Below, piece by piece: positions 34,584 through 43,028 of a DNA stretch of 64,000 nt. The position numbers and the translations under genes are program-made. The stretch lies in NCBI RefSeq assembly GCF_020831365.1, contig NZ_JAJHPV010000004.1, forward strand, positions 62,001 through 126,000. Direction: 5' to 3'. How positions within the stretch are numbered: position 1 is the stretch's first letter; the number at the start of each line of letters is the position of its first letter. Under the pieces are notes generated by a model that saw nothing but the letters and a program-made list of their open reading frames with translations, made no database searches and was not told the DNA's origin. Source of the stretch: Massilia agrisoli (lineage in GTDB: Bacteria > Pseudomonadota > Gammaproteobacteria > Burkholderiales > Burkholderiaceae_D).

Positions 34584-35492
34584 TCATGCCGAATGCAAGA
34601 CACCCTGGTGAATTGCCGTCATGATGGCCTCCACCGCCGGATGGGCGATCTTGCGTTCGTTCGAGATGGCGTAGCATTGCTCCCGCACCTCGGGCACGTC
34701 GCCGACCAATGAGGCGCCGAACTGCTCCTTCATGTCGGCGGCGGCCATGCTGGAGGCAAAGAACAGGCCGGCGCCGCGGCGGCCAAATGTGGCGAGCAGG
34801 GCGTTGTCGTCAAACTCGCCCACCACGTCAGGGCGCAGGTTGTGATGGTCGAACCATTCGTCGATCTTGCCGCGCAAGACGTTGTTACGGGTGGGCAGGA
34901 GAAACGGCGCGCGGTCCAGGCTGCGGGGGAAACCGGCGCTGTAGGCCTCGGCCAGCGGCGCGGCGCCGACCACGATGGTCGGGCTTTCGAGCAGCAAATG
35001 GCTGAACACCCGTAGCGGCGTGCCCGAACGCACCGCGCGGTCGGTCAGCACCAGGTCGAGCTTGTGCAGGGCGAGGTCGGTCAGCAGGCCATCGAAGGGG
35101 CCTTCGTTGCACACCAGGCGCACAGGCGGCGTCAGCTGCATGGTCGCTTCCAGCAAACGGAACGCCGTGGGCTTAGGCAGCGAGTCCGAAATGCCGACAG
35201 TGAGGCGGGTGCGGGTGGTTTCGGGCTGGCCGAGCGCTTCCTGCATCTGTTCGCCCAACAAAAAAATCTGATCGGCGTAGGATAGCGCGGTGCGACCGGC
35301 CTCGGTCAGCACCAGGCGCCGGCCTTGCTGGGTGAACAGGGATTTCCCCAGCGACTGCTCCAGCAGGCCCAGTTGGGTGCTGACGGTCTGGATGGCAAGG
35401 CCCATGCGCGTGGCAGCGCGGGTGATCCCGCCTTCCTTGGCGACGACCCAAAAATAGTAGAGATGCCGAAAATTGACGCCGCTGTCTTTCAT
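34584..35492 (-). CDS. nhaR: LysR-family regulator, NhaR-like
   Basis: 302-aa LysR regulator; NFRHLYYFWVVAKEGGITRAATRMGLAIQTVSTQLGLLEQSLG is the characteristic NhaR N-terminus, followed by a normal LysR effector domain. In E. coli NhaR activates nhaA with Na+ and also controls pga. No nhaA or pga genes are in the window; the divergent neighbour is the DUF475 membrane protein, a plausible target. The start at 35492 is reasonable; a GTG a few codons in is an alternative. Confidence 0.85.
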   Translation of the reverse strand: MKDSGVNFRHLYYFWVVAKEGGITRAATRMGLAIQTVSTQLGLLEQSLGKSLFTQQGRRLVLTEAGRTALSYADQIFLLGEQMQEALGQPETTRTRLTVGISDSLPKPTAFRLLEATMQLTPPVRLVCNEGPFDGLLTDLALHKLDLVLTDRAVRSGTPLRVFSHLLLESPTIVVGAAPLAEAYSAGFPRSLDRAPFLLPTRNNVLRGKIDEWFDHHNLRPDVVGEFDDNALLATFGRRGAGLFFASSMAAADMKEQFGASLVGDVPEVREQCYAISNERKIAHPAVEAIMTAIHQGVLHSA

Positions 35493-35600
35493 CTGACTTC
35501 CGTTTTTACGAAGTAATGCTTCAATTATCTCCTATTTTTAAATTGGCAAAGGCAAACTACACTCCTGCAGTTAACTAACAATATCGAGGGGAAGCATTTT

Positions 35601-36665
35601 ATGAAGCATTTCAGGTGGTCATTTATTGTCGCAATCGTCTGTCTCGCCGTCGCCGGCTGGTGGGGATACCAGAACGCGGGCCTGGGCGGCGCGATGACCG
35701 CGCTCGGCATTGCCGTCATCCTTAGCGTGATGGAAGTCTCGCTGTCGTTCGACAACGCGGTGGTCAATGCGTCGGTCCTCAAGAACTGGGACGAATTCTG
35801 GAAGAAGCTGTTCCTTGGCCTGGGCATCATCATCGCGGTGTTCGGCATGCGCCTGGTGTTCCCGCTGGTGATCGTGGCCGTTGCCGCCGACCTGGGCATG
35901 GCCGAGGTGTGGAACCTGGCGCTGACCAACCCGAAGGCATTCTCGATGCACCTGACCAACCACCATGCGGAAGTGGCGGCGTTCGGCGGCATGTTCCTGC
36001 TGCTGGTTTTCCTGAATTTCCTGCTCGATGACGAGAAAGAGCTGCACTGGCTCGGCAACGTCGAGAAGAAGATCGGCTCGCTTGGAAAGGTATCGTCGAT
36101 CGCCGTGATGATTGCGCTGGGCACCCTGATGGCCAGCATGACCATGGTCGAGGAAGCCCAGAAGATGATCGTGCTGATGGCCGGCCTGTGGGGCATCCTG
36201 ATCTATGTCGGCGTCGACATGATCTCGAGCTTGCTGGAAAAAGGCGAAGAGGGCGGCGGCGAAATGGGCGAGATGGTCAAGCGCGGCGGTATCGGCGGCT
36301 TCCTGTACCTGGAAGTGCTGGACGCATCGTTCTCGTTCGACGGCGTGATCGGCGCGTTCGCGATCACCAGCGACGTTGTGATCATCATGCTGGGCCTGGC
36401 CATTGGCGCGATGTTCGTGCGCTCGATGACCATCTTCCTGGTCGAAAAGGGCACGCTGGACCAGTACGTCTACCTTGAGCACGGCGCGCACTATGCCATC
36501 GGCATCCTGGCCGCGATCATGTTGGCAAGTATGAAGTTCCATATCCCGGAGATTTTCACGGGCCTGATCGGCGTGGCCTTTATTGTCGCCTCGCTGTGGT
36601 CGTCGCTGCGCTACAACAAGCAACAGCACCTCGAGCAGGTGAAGATGGGCGTGCGCCACCATTAA
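35601..36665 (+). CDS. DUF475 / TerC-like integral membrane protein
   Basis: 354-aa polytopic protein. VMEVSLSFDNAVVNASVL and LEVLDASFSFDGVIGAFAIT are the paired ExxxSxDN/D-type motifs of TerC-related membrane proteins; the whole corresponds to DUF475. TerC relatives export metal ions such as Mn2+ or act in tellurite resistance, so metal-ion transport is inferred. GAGGGGAAG precedes ATG 35601. It is divergent from the NhaR-like regulator. Confidence 0.9.
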   Translation: MKHFRWSFIVAIVCLAVAGWWGYQNAGLGGAMTALGIAVILSVMEVSLSFDNAVVNASVLKNWDEFWKKLFLGLGIIIAVFGMRLVFPLVIVAVAADLGMAEVWNLALTNPKAFSMHLTNHHAEVAAFGGMFLLLVFLNFLLDDEKELHWLGNVEKKIGSLGKVSSIAVMIALGTLMASMTMVEEAQKMIVLMAGLWGILIYVGVDMISSLLEKGEEGGGEMGEMVKRGGIGGFLYLEVLDASFSFDGVIGAFAITSDVVIIMLGLAIGAMFVRSMTIFLVEKGTLDQYVYLEHGAHYAIGILAAIMLASMKFHIPEIFTGLIGVAFIVASLWSSLRYNKQQHLEQVKMGVRHH

Positions 36666-36682
36666 GTAACACGCTGCGGCCA

Positions 36683-36786
36683 ACAGTGCGCAGCGCGTAT
36701 TGCATCTGTCAGTGACACCTCCCCGTCCGGTTACCGGACGGGCCGGGGAGCGGTCAGCGGCTGGTGCAATATGCGCTGCGCATTGT
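36683..36786. repeat. 104-bp MITE-like inverted-repeat element
   Basis: Terminal arms of 22 bp (36683-36704 and 36765-36786) are complementary at 20 of 22 positions; the core is TGCGCAGCGCGTATTGCA against TGCAATATGCGCTGCGCA. A second hairpin fills the centre: CTCCCCGTCCGG, TTA, CCGGACGGG then CCGGGGAG (36719-36750). There is no ORF. It lies between DUF475 and the gntR promoter and may also end DUF475 transcription. The structure is that of a small non-autonomous mobile or extragenic palindromic element. Confidence 0.7.
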
Positions 36787-36814
36787 GCGTTTACGGCCCG
36801 CCTCTCAAAACCGC

Positions 36815-36843
36815 TTGACACCGGCCTCCGATATGTTTACTGT
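36815..36843 (+). promoter_or_regulatory. Promoter of the GntR-ABC operon
   Basis: Consensus -35 TTGACA (36815-36820), 17-bp spacer, -10 TACTGT (36838-36843), placed 27 bp before ATG 36870. The -10 is overlapped by the operator at 36841-36860. Confidence 0.65.
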
Positions 36844-36860
36844 ATTAATCACCTAATACA
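36841..36860. promoter_or_regulatory. Probable GntR (YtrA-type) operator
   Basis: A perfect inverted repeat, TGTATTA, six bases, TAATACA, covers the end of the -10 box and the start site. It lies directly upstream of the GntR gene, the classic place for autorepression. Binding by the adjacent regulator is inferred. Confidence 0.7.
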
Positions 36861-36869
36861 CTAGACATC

Positions 36870-37268
36870 ATGGCCATCCACTCCTCCAAGCTGTTTTCCA
36901 TCGCCACCGGATCATCCGAGCCGATCTACCGGCAGCTGGTCGACCAGGCCCAGCGCCTGGTCGCTGGCGGCCAGCTGGCGCCCGGCGACGCCATGCCCTC
37001 CGTGCGCGAGGTCGCGCAGGCGCTTGCGCTCAATCCCATGACCGTGTCGAAGGCCTACGGCATCCTCGAACTGGAGGGTGTGCTGACGCGCAAACGCGGC
37101 ATGGGCATGTTCGTCGCCGACGCACCGAAAGGCACGCACAGCGTCGCCAGCCGCATCGAGCTGCTGCGGCCCACGCTGGAGCGCGCCGCGCTGGAAGCGC
37201 GCCAGCTTGAACTCGACCACGACACCGTTCTCACCCTGTTCACCAAACTACTCAAGGAAAAACAATGA
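36870..37268 (+). CDS. GntR-family repressor, YtrA subfamily
   Basis: 132-aa short GntR regulator: winged HTH (PIYRQLVDQAQRLVAGGQLAPGDAMPSVREVAQALALNPMTVSKAYGILELEGVLTRKRGMGMFV) and only a short helical tail, as in YtrA proteins. These repress ABC exporter operons. It overlaps the ATPase gene by 4 bp (ATGA). The dyad 36841-36860 is its likely operator. The signal is unknown; characterised relatives respond to envelope stress. Confidence 0.92.
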   Translation: MAIHSSKLFSIATGSSEPIYRQLVDQAQRLVAGGQLAPGDAMPSVREVAQALALNPMTVSKAYGILELEGVLTRKRGMGMFVADAPKGTHSVASRIELLRPTLERAALEARQLELDHDTVLTLFTKLLKEKQ

Positions 37269-37984
37269 GCACTGCGATCATGCATGCGAAAGGCATCAAG
37301 AAGTCATTCTCCGGGCACGCAGTACTTAACGGACTCGACCTGGAGGTGAAGCCGGGCCAGGTGATCGGCCTGCTGGGCCGCAATGGCGCCGGCAAGTCGA
37401 CGCTGATCGAATGCCTGCTTGGCCTGCGCGAGCTCGATGCCGGGCAGGTGTCGATTTACGGCGAAGATGTGGCAAACCTGTCGGAGGCGACCCGTGCGCG
37501 CATCGGCTATGTGCCGCAGAAGTCCGACCTGTTCGAGTGGCTGACGCCGGACCAGATGCTGGCTTACTTCAAGGCGCTGTACCCGCGCTGGAACGACGCC
37601 AAGGTCGAGGGCCTGCTGGAGCGCTGGGGCTTCGATGCGCTGATGCGTAACAAGGCAATCGGCAAGCTGTCGGGCGGCGAGCGCCAGCGCCTGTCGATCA
37701 TCCGCGCGCTGGCGCATGATCCGTCCCTGCTGGTGCTGGACGAACCGGTTTCCGCGCTGGACCCGGTGGCGCGCCGCGACTTCCTGCGCGAGCTTGTCGA
37801 CAGTGTCATCGAGCGTGGCACCACCGTGATTTTTTCTACCCATATCCTGACCGACCTCGAACGCGTGGCGGTGGACGTGGCTTTCCTCAAGGACGGCAAG
37901 ATCGTGCTGCAGGGCGGCCTGGATTCATTGCTGGAGAAGGCCCGCCTCAGCCTGGAAGACCTGTTTGTCGAGGTGACGCAATGA
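37265..37984 (+). CDS. ABC transporter ATP-binding protein
   Basis: 239-aa nucleotide-binding domain with Walker A GLLGRNGAGKST, Q-loop YVPQKSDLFEW, signature LSGGERQRLSI, Walker B LLVLDEPVSALD and H-loop STHIL. It is of the YtrB/CcmA-like single-NBD exporter type. It overlaps both gntR and the membrane gene by 4 bp, forming a three-gene operon. Substrate unknown. Confidence 0.94.
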   Translation: MSTAIMHAKGIKKSFSGHAVLNGLDLEVKPGQVIGLLGRNGAGKSTLIECLLGLRELDAGQVSIYGEDVANLSEATRARIGYVPQKSDLFEWLTPDQMLAYFKALYPRWNDAKVEGLLERWGFDALMRNKAIGKLSGGERQRLSIIRALAHDPSLLVLDEPVSALDPVARRDFLRELVDSVIERGTTVIFSTHILTDLERVAVDVAFLKDGKIVLQGGLDSLLEKARLSLEDLFVEVTQ

Positions 37985-39384
37985 GCGCGGTCCTTGCCGA
38001 TTTCGGCCTGATCTGGCGTCACTCGGTCGCACCAGGCAGGCTGCGCAAAGTCATTGCTGGCGTCTGCGCGGCGCTGGCGATTGGTGCGGGCATGTTCGTC
38101 TACCGCGAAAGTGGCGGGCACCTTATGCCGCGCGACACGCTCCTTGTGTCCCTCCCGTGGCTTTTCCTCGGCATGCTGTACTGGCTGGATCTCGTGTCGG
38201 GCGCGGTCAGGCAGGATACGCCGGCCAATGCCAGGCTGGCGCCGCGCCTGCGCCTGCGCGCCATGCAGCTGGTCGGATCGTGCTGGCTTGTATTCGTTCT
38301 CCTGATCACGCTGGCGCTGAGTAGCGCTTTTGGCAATCCCGCCCTGTGGGCGGCGGCCGCCGCAGGCTGGCTGCTTGGGAGCGCCATGGTGCGAATCGGT
38401 TTCCAGTCAGGCATTGCGTTCATGTCCTTGCCTTTCCTGCTGATGCTGTTGCCGCACGAGGCCCTCCCGGCCGTGCGCTCCTTCGCCGGAACGGCGGCCG
38501 GCATCACAGCATGCGCACTGTGGATCGGCCTGGTTGTGTGGTTCGGCGCCCGCACGCTGTTCCCGCGCGGCGACCGCCACTTCGACCAGCGTGTGGTTGT
38601 CGAAAAAGGCGTGCGACAGTCGCAGGGCAACCATGCCGCGAGCATGCGCTCAAGCTTGTACGCCACGGAGCTGGCTCGCGCCAGCCATGCTCGAAACAGT
38701 GCTGGCGAGCTTGTGTTGCATGCGCTCGGTCCCGGCGCCCATTGGAGCGTATCGGCACGGATGTTCGTGGTGCTGGCCGCAGTGCTGGTCGCGGGAAGGG
38801 TGCTCATTGAGGTGATGGCGGCAGACAGCAAGGCGCTGGCCCCCTTTGTCGGCGGCTTCATCATCATGCCGCTGCTGTTGTCGTTCGCGGCGATCCCGCA
38901 ACGGATAGTCGGCCGCGCCAGCGCGAGCCAGGGTGAGCAGGCCCTGCTGCGCCTGGCGCCGGTGGTGCCGCGCATGGACCAATACAACGGCGCGCTGGCC
39001 AGTGCACTGCTGCGCCGCGCGCTGGGCGAGTGGGCGATTGTCACTGCGGCCCTGGTTGCCGTCACGGGGGCGGTTGACGCGCACCCCAGCATTTGGCTGC
39101 TGCAGTTCGCGGCGTGCTGCCTCGCCATGCCGTTGATGACGATGGTCTTGCGCGACTACGCCCGCGCGCCCGCGCTGAGCATGGCCTACATGTACCTGGC
39201 GGCTGTTTACCTGGTCTTATCGGCGGGCGCGGCCTATTACGCGATGCTGCGCCTGACGATCGTGCCGGTCGCCGTCGTGTCATTTATCCTCGGCGTCGGC
39301 GCGACTGCATACCTGGCGGCGTCGCGGCGGCGCGCCATGGTCGGGGCGCCGGTGGCATTTCCCGCAGGCCGGCTGGCGGCGTAA
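37981..39384 (+). CDS. ABC exporter membrane subunit (putative)
   Basis: 467-aa protein with about ten to twelve hydrophobic helices (for example LLVSLPWLFLGMLYWLDLVSG, LALSSAFGNPALWAAAAAGWLLGSAMV, AYMYLAAVYLVLSAGAAYYAML). I do not recognise a specific family; its role as permease is inferred from coupling to the ATPase gene by a 4-bp overlap. It ends exactly where the convergent ggt stop begins (39384/39385), leaving no room for a terminator outside the coding regions. Confidence 0.8.
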   Translation: MSAVLADFGLIWRHSVAPGRLRKVIAGVCAALAIGAGMFVYRESGGHLMPRDTLLVSLPWLFLGMLYWLDLVSGAVRQDTPANARLAPRLRLRAMQLVGSCWLVFVLLITLALSSAFGNPALWAAAAAGWLLGSAMVRIGFQSGIAFMSLPFLLMLLPHEALPAVRSFAGTAAGITACALWIGLVVWFGARTLFPRGDRHFDQRVVVEKGVRQSQGNHAASMRSSLYATELARASHARNSAGELVLHALGPGAHWSVSARMFVVLAAVLVAGRVLIEVMAADSKALAPFVGGFIIMPLLLSFAAIPQRIVGRASASQGEQALLRLAPVVPRMDQYNGALASALLRRALGEWAIVTAALVAVTGAVDAHPSIWLLQFAACCLAMPLMTMVLRDYARAPALSMAYMYLAAVYLVLSAGAAYYAMLRLTIVPVAVVSFILGVGATAYLAASRRRAMVGAPVAFPAGRLAA

Positions 39385-41133
39385 TCAGCGCGCCGGTTTC
39401 TGGACCAGCGCAGAGCCGACGCCGTGCCGCCTGGCTTCGCTGACGGCGGTTACGGTGCCATCCGCATGGAAGGCGATGGCGTTGGCCGCACCGATTTCTT
39501 CCGGCACCGGGTTGAACTTGTGGCCGATCCGCTCCAGCCCCTTCGCCTGCAAGGTGCCGGCGAAGCCGGGTTCGATGTCGGTGATGGTGTCGTTGCGCTG
39601 GCTCATGCGCGGCGCGTTCAGCGCGCGGTCCATCGGCATGCCGAAGTCGACGTGGTTGACGATGGTCTGCAGGACCGTGGTGATGATGGTCGACCCGCCC
39701 GGGCTGCCGAGGGTGAACGCGGGTTTGCCGTCGCGTAGTGCGATGGTCGGGGCCATGCTGCTGCGCGGGCGCTTGCCGGCTTCGGGCACGTTCGGGTGCG
39801 GTCCGCTGAAATCGAAGTCCGTCAGTTGGTTATTCAAGATGAAGCCATAGCCCGGCACCGTGATGCCGCTGCCGCCCCACGATTCGATCGTGAAGGTGTA
39901 GGCGACGATATTGCCTTGCTTGTCCGAGACCGTGAGGTGGGTGGTGTGGGCGCTTTCCGCCAACAGGCGCGCCGCTTGCGGGCGCAGCGGCACGCTGGCG
40001 TCGTCCTGGAACGGGTAGGGATCGCCCGGCCCGGTCTTGCCGAGCGCGCGCTCCATGCTGACCTGTGCGCGGCGGCGCGCCGCGTAGTCCTTGCTCAGCA
40101 AACCTGCGACCGGGACGTCGACATACTCCGGGTCGCCCGCGTAGGCGTTGCGGTCCGCAAAAGACAGCCGGCTCGCTTCGAGGTAGAGGTGCTCGGCGCT
40201 AGCGCGCGGCAGTGCTTTCAGGTTGAAACCTTCGAGGATGTTCAGCGCTTCGCCGATTGCGATGCCGCCGCTGCCCGGCAGCCCCATGCCATAGATCTCG
40301 TAGCCGCGGTAGGTGGTGCGAACCGGAAGGCGGATGCGCGATTCGTAGTTGGCCAGGTCGGCCATGGTTATCGCGCCGCCGCGCACCTTGACGCCGCTGG
40401 CGACCGGCGGCGTGTTCACCGCGCCGACAATCGCGCGCGCCATCGGGCCGCTGTAGAAGGCGCGGTAGCCCTTGGCCGCGATCTCGCGGTACGCCTTGGC
40501 CATGCCTGGGTTTTTCAGCACGTGGCCAGGCGGCAGTGCCTTGCCGCCCTTTAGGTAGAGGGCGCTGGTGCTGGCAAAGCGGCGAAATTTTGTTTCATTC
40601 TGGGCCGTCAGATGAGAGAAAGTTTCACTGACCGGGAAGCCCCTGGTGGCCACGCCAATCGCTGGCGCAAGCACGTCCTTGAACGACATCGTGCCGTAGC
40701 GCGCCAGCGCTTCGTGCCAGCCGCGCACCGTCCCCGGCACGCCGACCGATGCGCCGCTGGCGACGGCCGTCTCGAAGTCGATCTCGCGTCCGTTGGACAG
40801 GAACAGCGACGGCGTGGCGGCGGCGGGCGCGGTTTCGCGGTGGTCGATCGTGATCACGCGCTTGTCCCTGGCCAGGTAGACCATCATGAAGCCACCGCCG
40901 CCGATACCGCAGCTGAACGGATCGGTCACGCCCAGCGTGGCCGCCGCAGCCACCGCTGCATCGACCGCGTTGCCTCCCTTGTTAAGGATCGCCATCGCCG
41001 CTTGCGAGGCCTGGTCGCTGATGGTGGCCACGGCGCCGCCGGTGCCGGTGGCGACCGGTGTCTTGGCGGTTGCCGTCGGGTAGGCGGCGAGCAGTGACAG
41101 TGAAAGGGCGGTGGCGAGGAGGCGGCTTGTCAT
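39385..41133 (-). CDS. ggt: Gamma-glutamyltransferase (glutathione hydrolase)
   Basis: 582-aa periplasmic Ntn-hydrolase cleaving the gamma-glutamyl bond of glutathione. A signal peptide covers about residues 1-23. The precursor self-cleaves before Thr397 of TTHLTVSDKQGN, the nucleophile of the small subunit. Other family blocks are GGNAVDAAVAAAATLGVTDPFSCGIGGGGFM, GLPGSGGIAIGEALNIL, RPRSSMAPTI and GSPGGSTIITTVLQ. It lies 19 bp downstream of the small lipoprotein gene on the same strand. Confidence 0.96.
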   Translation of the reverse strand: MTSRLLATALSLSLLAAYPTATAKTPVATGTGGAVATISDQASQAAMAILNKGGNAVDAAVAAAATLGVTDPFSCGIGGGGFMMVYLARDKRVITIDHRETAPAAATPSLFLSNGREIDFETAVASGASVGVPGTVRGWHEALARYGTMSFKDVLAPAIGVATRGFPVSETFSHLTAQNETKFRRFASTSALYLKGGKALPPGHVLKNPGMAKAYREIAAKGYRAFYSGPMARAIVGAVNTPPVASGVKVRGGAITMADLANYESRIRLPVRTTYRGYEIYGMGLPGSGGIAIGEALNILEGFNLKALPRASAEHLYLEASRLSFADRNAYAGDPEYVDVPVAGLLSKDYAARRRAQVSMERALGKTGPGDPYPFQDDASVPLRPQAARLLAESAHTTHLTVSDKQGNIVAYTFTIESWGGSGITVPGYGFILNNQLTDFDFSGPHPNVPEAGKRPRSSMAPTIALRDGKPAFTLGSPGGSTIITTVLQTIVNHVDFGMPMDRALNAPRMSQRNDTITDIEPGFAGTLQAKGLERIGHKFNPVPEEIGAANAIAFHADGTVTAVSEARRHGVGSALVQKPAR

Positions 41134-41152
41134 GCTTGGCAGGGGCGAGGGT

Positions 41153-41557
41153 TCAGATGTTGGTGACGCTGACGGTGACCGGATGTGGCGGTGGCGCCTG
41201 GTTGGACATGCGCACCGGCGGCGGCTCGGTTGTCGCCAGCACGATGCGCACGCCCTTGAGCAGCTTCGACTCGAAGGCGGGCTGGTCGATGTCGAGCTTG
41301 AACGGCTCGGATGCGGTTTTGCCGACCAGCGTGAAGTGGTAGATGATGATGCCGGCCCAGACGCAGCGCGCGTCTTGCGGGCAGCGGCTGTCGTCGGCGC
41401 GTTCGTAGCGCAGGCTGATGGTTTCGCCGAGGGCGAGCGTCTGCTGCGGCTGGAGGGTCAGCGTGGCGTCGTTCACGGGAGCCTCGCGGATGGTGGCGCA
41501 TGCCGCGAGAAAGCATGCTGCTGCGAGAGTCAGATAGCGGGCGCGGTACACGTTCAT
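41153..41557 (-). CDS. Hypothetical lipoprotein
   Basis: 134-aa protein with a lipoprotein signal, LTLAAACFLAACA (lipid Cys near residue 20). The mature part is beta-rich with a Cys pair (DSRCPQDARCVWAG) that probably forms a disulfide, a pattern shared with small uncharacterised lipoproteins (SRCPxxVxCxWxG type). Located between rpoH and ggt, same strand. Function unknown. Confidence 0.8.
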   Translation of the reverse strand: MNVYRARYLTLAAACFLAACATIREAPVNDATLTLQPQQTLALGETISLRYERADDSRCPQDARCVWAGIIIYHFTLVGKTASEPFKLDIDQPAFESKLLKGVRIVLATTEPPPVRMSNQAPPPHPVTVSVTNI

Positions 41558-41628
41558 GGCGTTATCCCATCGGTAGATGCGATGAGTGTATCAAACTTGC
41601 CATCGGCGGGACGCGCGCCCCAATGCAA

Positions 41629-41650
41629 GAAGGCGCCCGCAGGCGCCTTC
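41629..41650 (-). terminator. Probable rpoH terminator hairpin
   Basis: A 9-bp perfect stem (GAAGGCGCC and GGCGCCTTC) with a 4-nt loop, 21 bp beyond the rpoH stop. The T-tract after it on the minus strand is weak (TTGCATTG), so termination may be partial and allow read-through into the lipoprotein and ggt genes. Confidence 0.5.
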
Positions 41651-41671
41651 GTTCGGTCAGTCCGTACCGGC

Positions 41672-42571
41672 TTAAACGAAAGCCGCCAGCGAACCTTTCA
41701 TTTTCTTCAGTGCCGCCGCCTCGATCTGGCGGATGCGCTCGGCGGACACGCCGAACTCTTCAGCCAGGGTGTGCAGCGTGGCGCCCGAACCATCGTCGTT
41801 GGCCAACCAGCGCGCTTCGATAATGCGGCGCGAACGCGGGTCCAGCTTCGACAGCGCGGACTCCAGTCCTTCCGACTGCAGGCGCGTGACCTGTTCGGCT
41901 TCGAGCACCTTGGTAGGCTCCGACAGGTCGGACGACAGGTAGGCGATCGGCGAGAACTTGTCGTCTTCGTCGTCGGTCGGCGATTCGAGCGCGATGTCGC
42001 GGCCCGACAGGCGCGTTTCCATTTCGATGACTTCTTCGCGCTTGACGTCGAGCAGCTTGGCCAGCGCATCGATCTGGGTCGGCGACATGGCGTCCAGGCC
42101 CTGCTTGTTGCTGCGCAGGTTGAAGAACAGCTTGCGCTGTGCCTTGGTCGTCGCGACCTTCACCAGGCGCCAGTTCTTCAGGATGTACTCATGCATTTCG
42201 GCCTTGATCCAGTGCATGGCATAGGACACCAGGCGAACGCCCTGGTTAGGGTCGAAACGCTTGACCGCCTTCATCAGTCCGATATTGCCTTCCTGGATCA
42301 GGTCGGCGTGCGGCAGGCCGTAGCCCAGGTAGCCGCGCGCGATCGAGACCACCAGGCGCAGGTGCGACAGCACCAGTTCCTGCGCGGCGCCGAGGTCGTT
42401 GTTGTCGCGCAGGCGTTTAGCCAGCGACTGTTCTTCCTCGTGCGTCAGCATCGGCAGGCGGTTGACCGCCGAAATGTAGGCATCGATATTGCCAAGATTG
42501 CCAGTAAACCCGAGTCCGAGAGCACGACTTCCAGTCGGAACCAGTGCGGATTGTGCGGACGTCATAGTCAT
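41672..42571 (-). CDS. rpoH: Heat-shock sigma factor RpoH (sigma-32)
   Basis: 299-aa sigma-32. Region 2 contains DLIQEGNIGLMKAVKRFDPNQGVRLVSYAMHWIKAEMHEYIL; the RpoH box follows as TKAQRKLFFNLRSNK; region 4 is LDPRSRRIIEARWL...TLHTLAEEFGVSAERIRQIEAAALKKMK. It directs transcription of chaperone and protease genes. Its promoter is overlapped by a CIRCE element, so HrcA as well as the usual translational control should act on it. Placed after ftsYEX, the conserved proteobacterial order. Confidence 0.97.
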   Translation of the reverse strand: MTMTSAQSALVPTGSRALGLGFTGNLGNIDAYISAVNRLPMLTHEEEQSLAKRLRDNNDLGAAQELVLSHLRLVVSIARGYLGYGLPHADLIQEGNIGLMKAVKRFDPNQGVRLVSYAMHWIKAEMHEYILKNWRLVKVATTKAQRKLFFNLRSNKQGLDAMSPTQIDALAKLLDVKREEVIEMETRLSGRDIALESPTDDEDDKFSPIAYLSSDLSEPTKVLEAEQVTRLQSEGLESALSKLDPRSRRIIEARWLANDDGSGATLHTLAEEFGVSAERIRQIEAAALKKMKGSLAAFV

Positions 42572-42702
42572 CTATTTCCTCGTATGTGAGCAGTGCTGCA
42601 TCGTCAATTTGCCATGGCAGCTTAGCCCATGGAGCGGCTGTTACGGTTATTTACCAGACGCGAGCGGCAGTTTTTTCGATAGCTCCGCTTTGCGTTGGTC
42701 AT

Positions 42703-42732
42703 ATATTAGCACTCTCCAGCGGAGAGTGCCAA
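42703..42732 (-). promoter_or_regulatory. rpoH promoter
   Basis: On the minus strand, -35 TTGGCA (42727-42732) and -10 TAATAT (42703-42708) are separated by 18 bp. The whole interval coincides with the CIRCE element. Transcription would start about 125 nt before the rpoH ATG, leaving a leader long enough for an RNA thermosensor. Confidence 0.65.
42706..42732. promoter_or_regulatory. CIRCE element (HrcA operator)
   Basis: TTAGCACTC, nine bases, GAGTGCCAA: the CIRCE consensus TTAGCACTC-N9-GAGTGCTAA with a single mismatch. It lies exactly over the rpoH promoter. CIRCE upstream of rpoH has been reported in betaproteobacteria; HrcA repression here is therefore well supported. Confidence 0.92.
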
Positions 42733-43028
42733 TCGCACCCAGATTTGCTTTTCAACACTGATTTTTGCTTGCCGCTTGGAAACAATTTCACCAGGTTTCA
42801 CTCTATGGCGAGTCCGGTTGTGCCGGCTTGATTTGAGTCAAAGGCGATGCAGAGGAATCATGCACCAAGGGCCTTAGGATGGCCTTAAGACACCTTAAGA
42901 CAGCCGCACGATCGACGAGTTCATTCTAACTTCAGGGGGAGGGAGTTTCTGTACGATGACTCACGTACGCGCTTGAAGCGTGACCTTGCTGCTACCCCGG
43001 CGCGGCGGCCGGGATAGCAAACCTGCCC

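Larger units (their letters stand above)
42572..43028. other. rpoH/ftsX intergenic region
   Basis: 457 bp without a gene. It holds the rpoH leader (about 130 bp), the CIRCE-covered promoter, two exact tandem copies of CCTTAAGACA at 42883-42902, and an imperfect GC-rich hairpin (about 42992-43019, GCTACCCCGGC against GCCGGGATAGC) just past the ftsX stop that may end the ftsYEX transcript. The rest shows nothing recognisable. Confidence 0.6.

Noticed and set aside
41111-42589. 492-codon forward ORF over rpoH and the lipoprotein gene
   Set aside because: It lies antisense to rpoH, which has full sigma-factor motifs, and its product is low-complexity Arg/Gln/His-rich.
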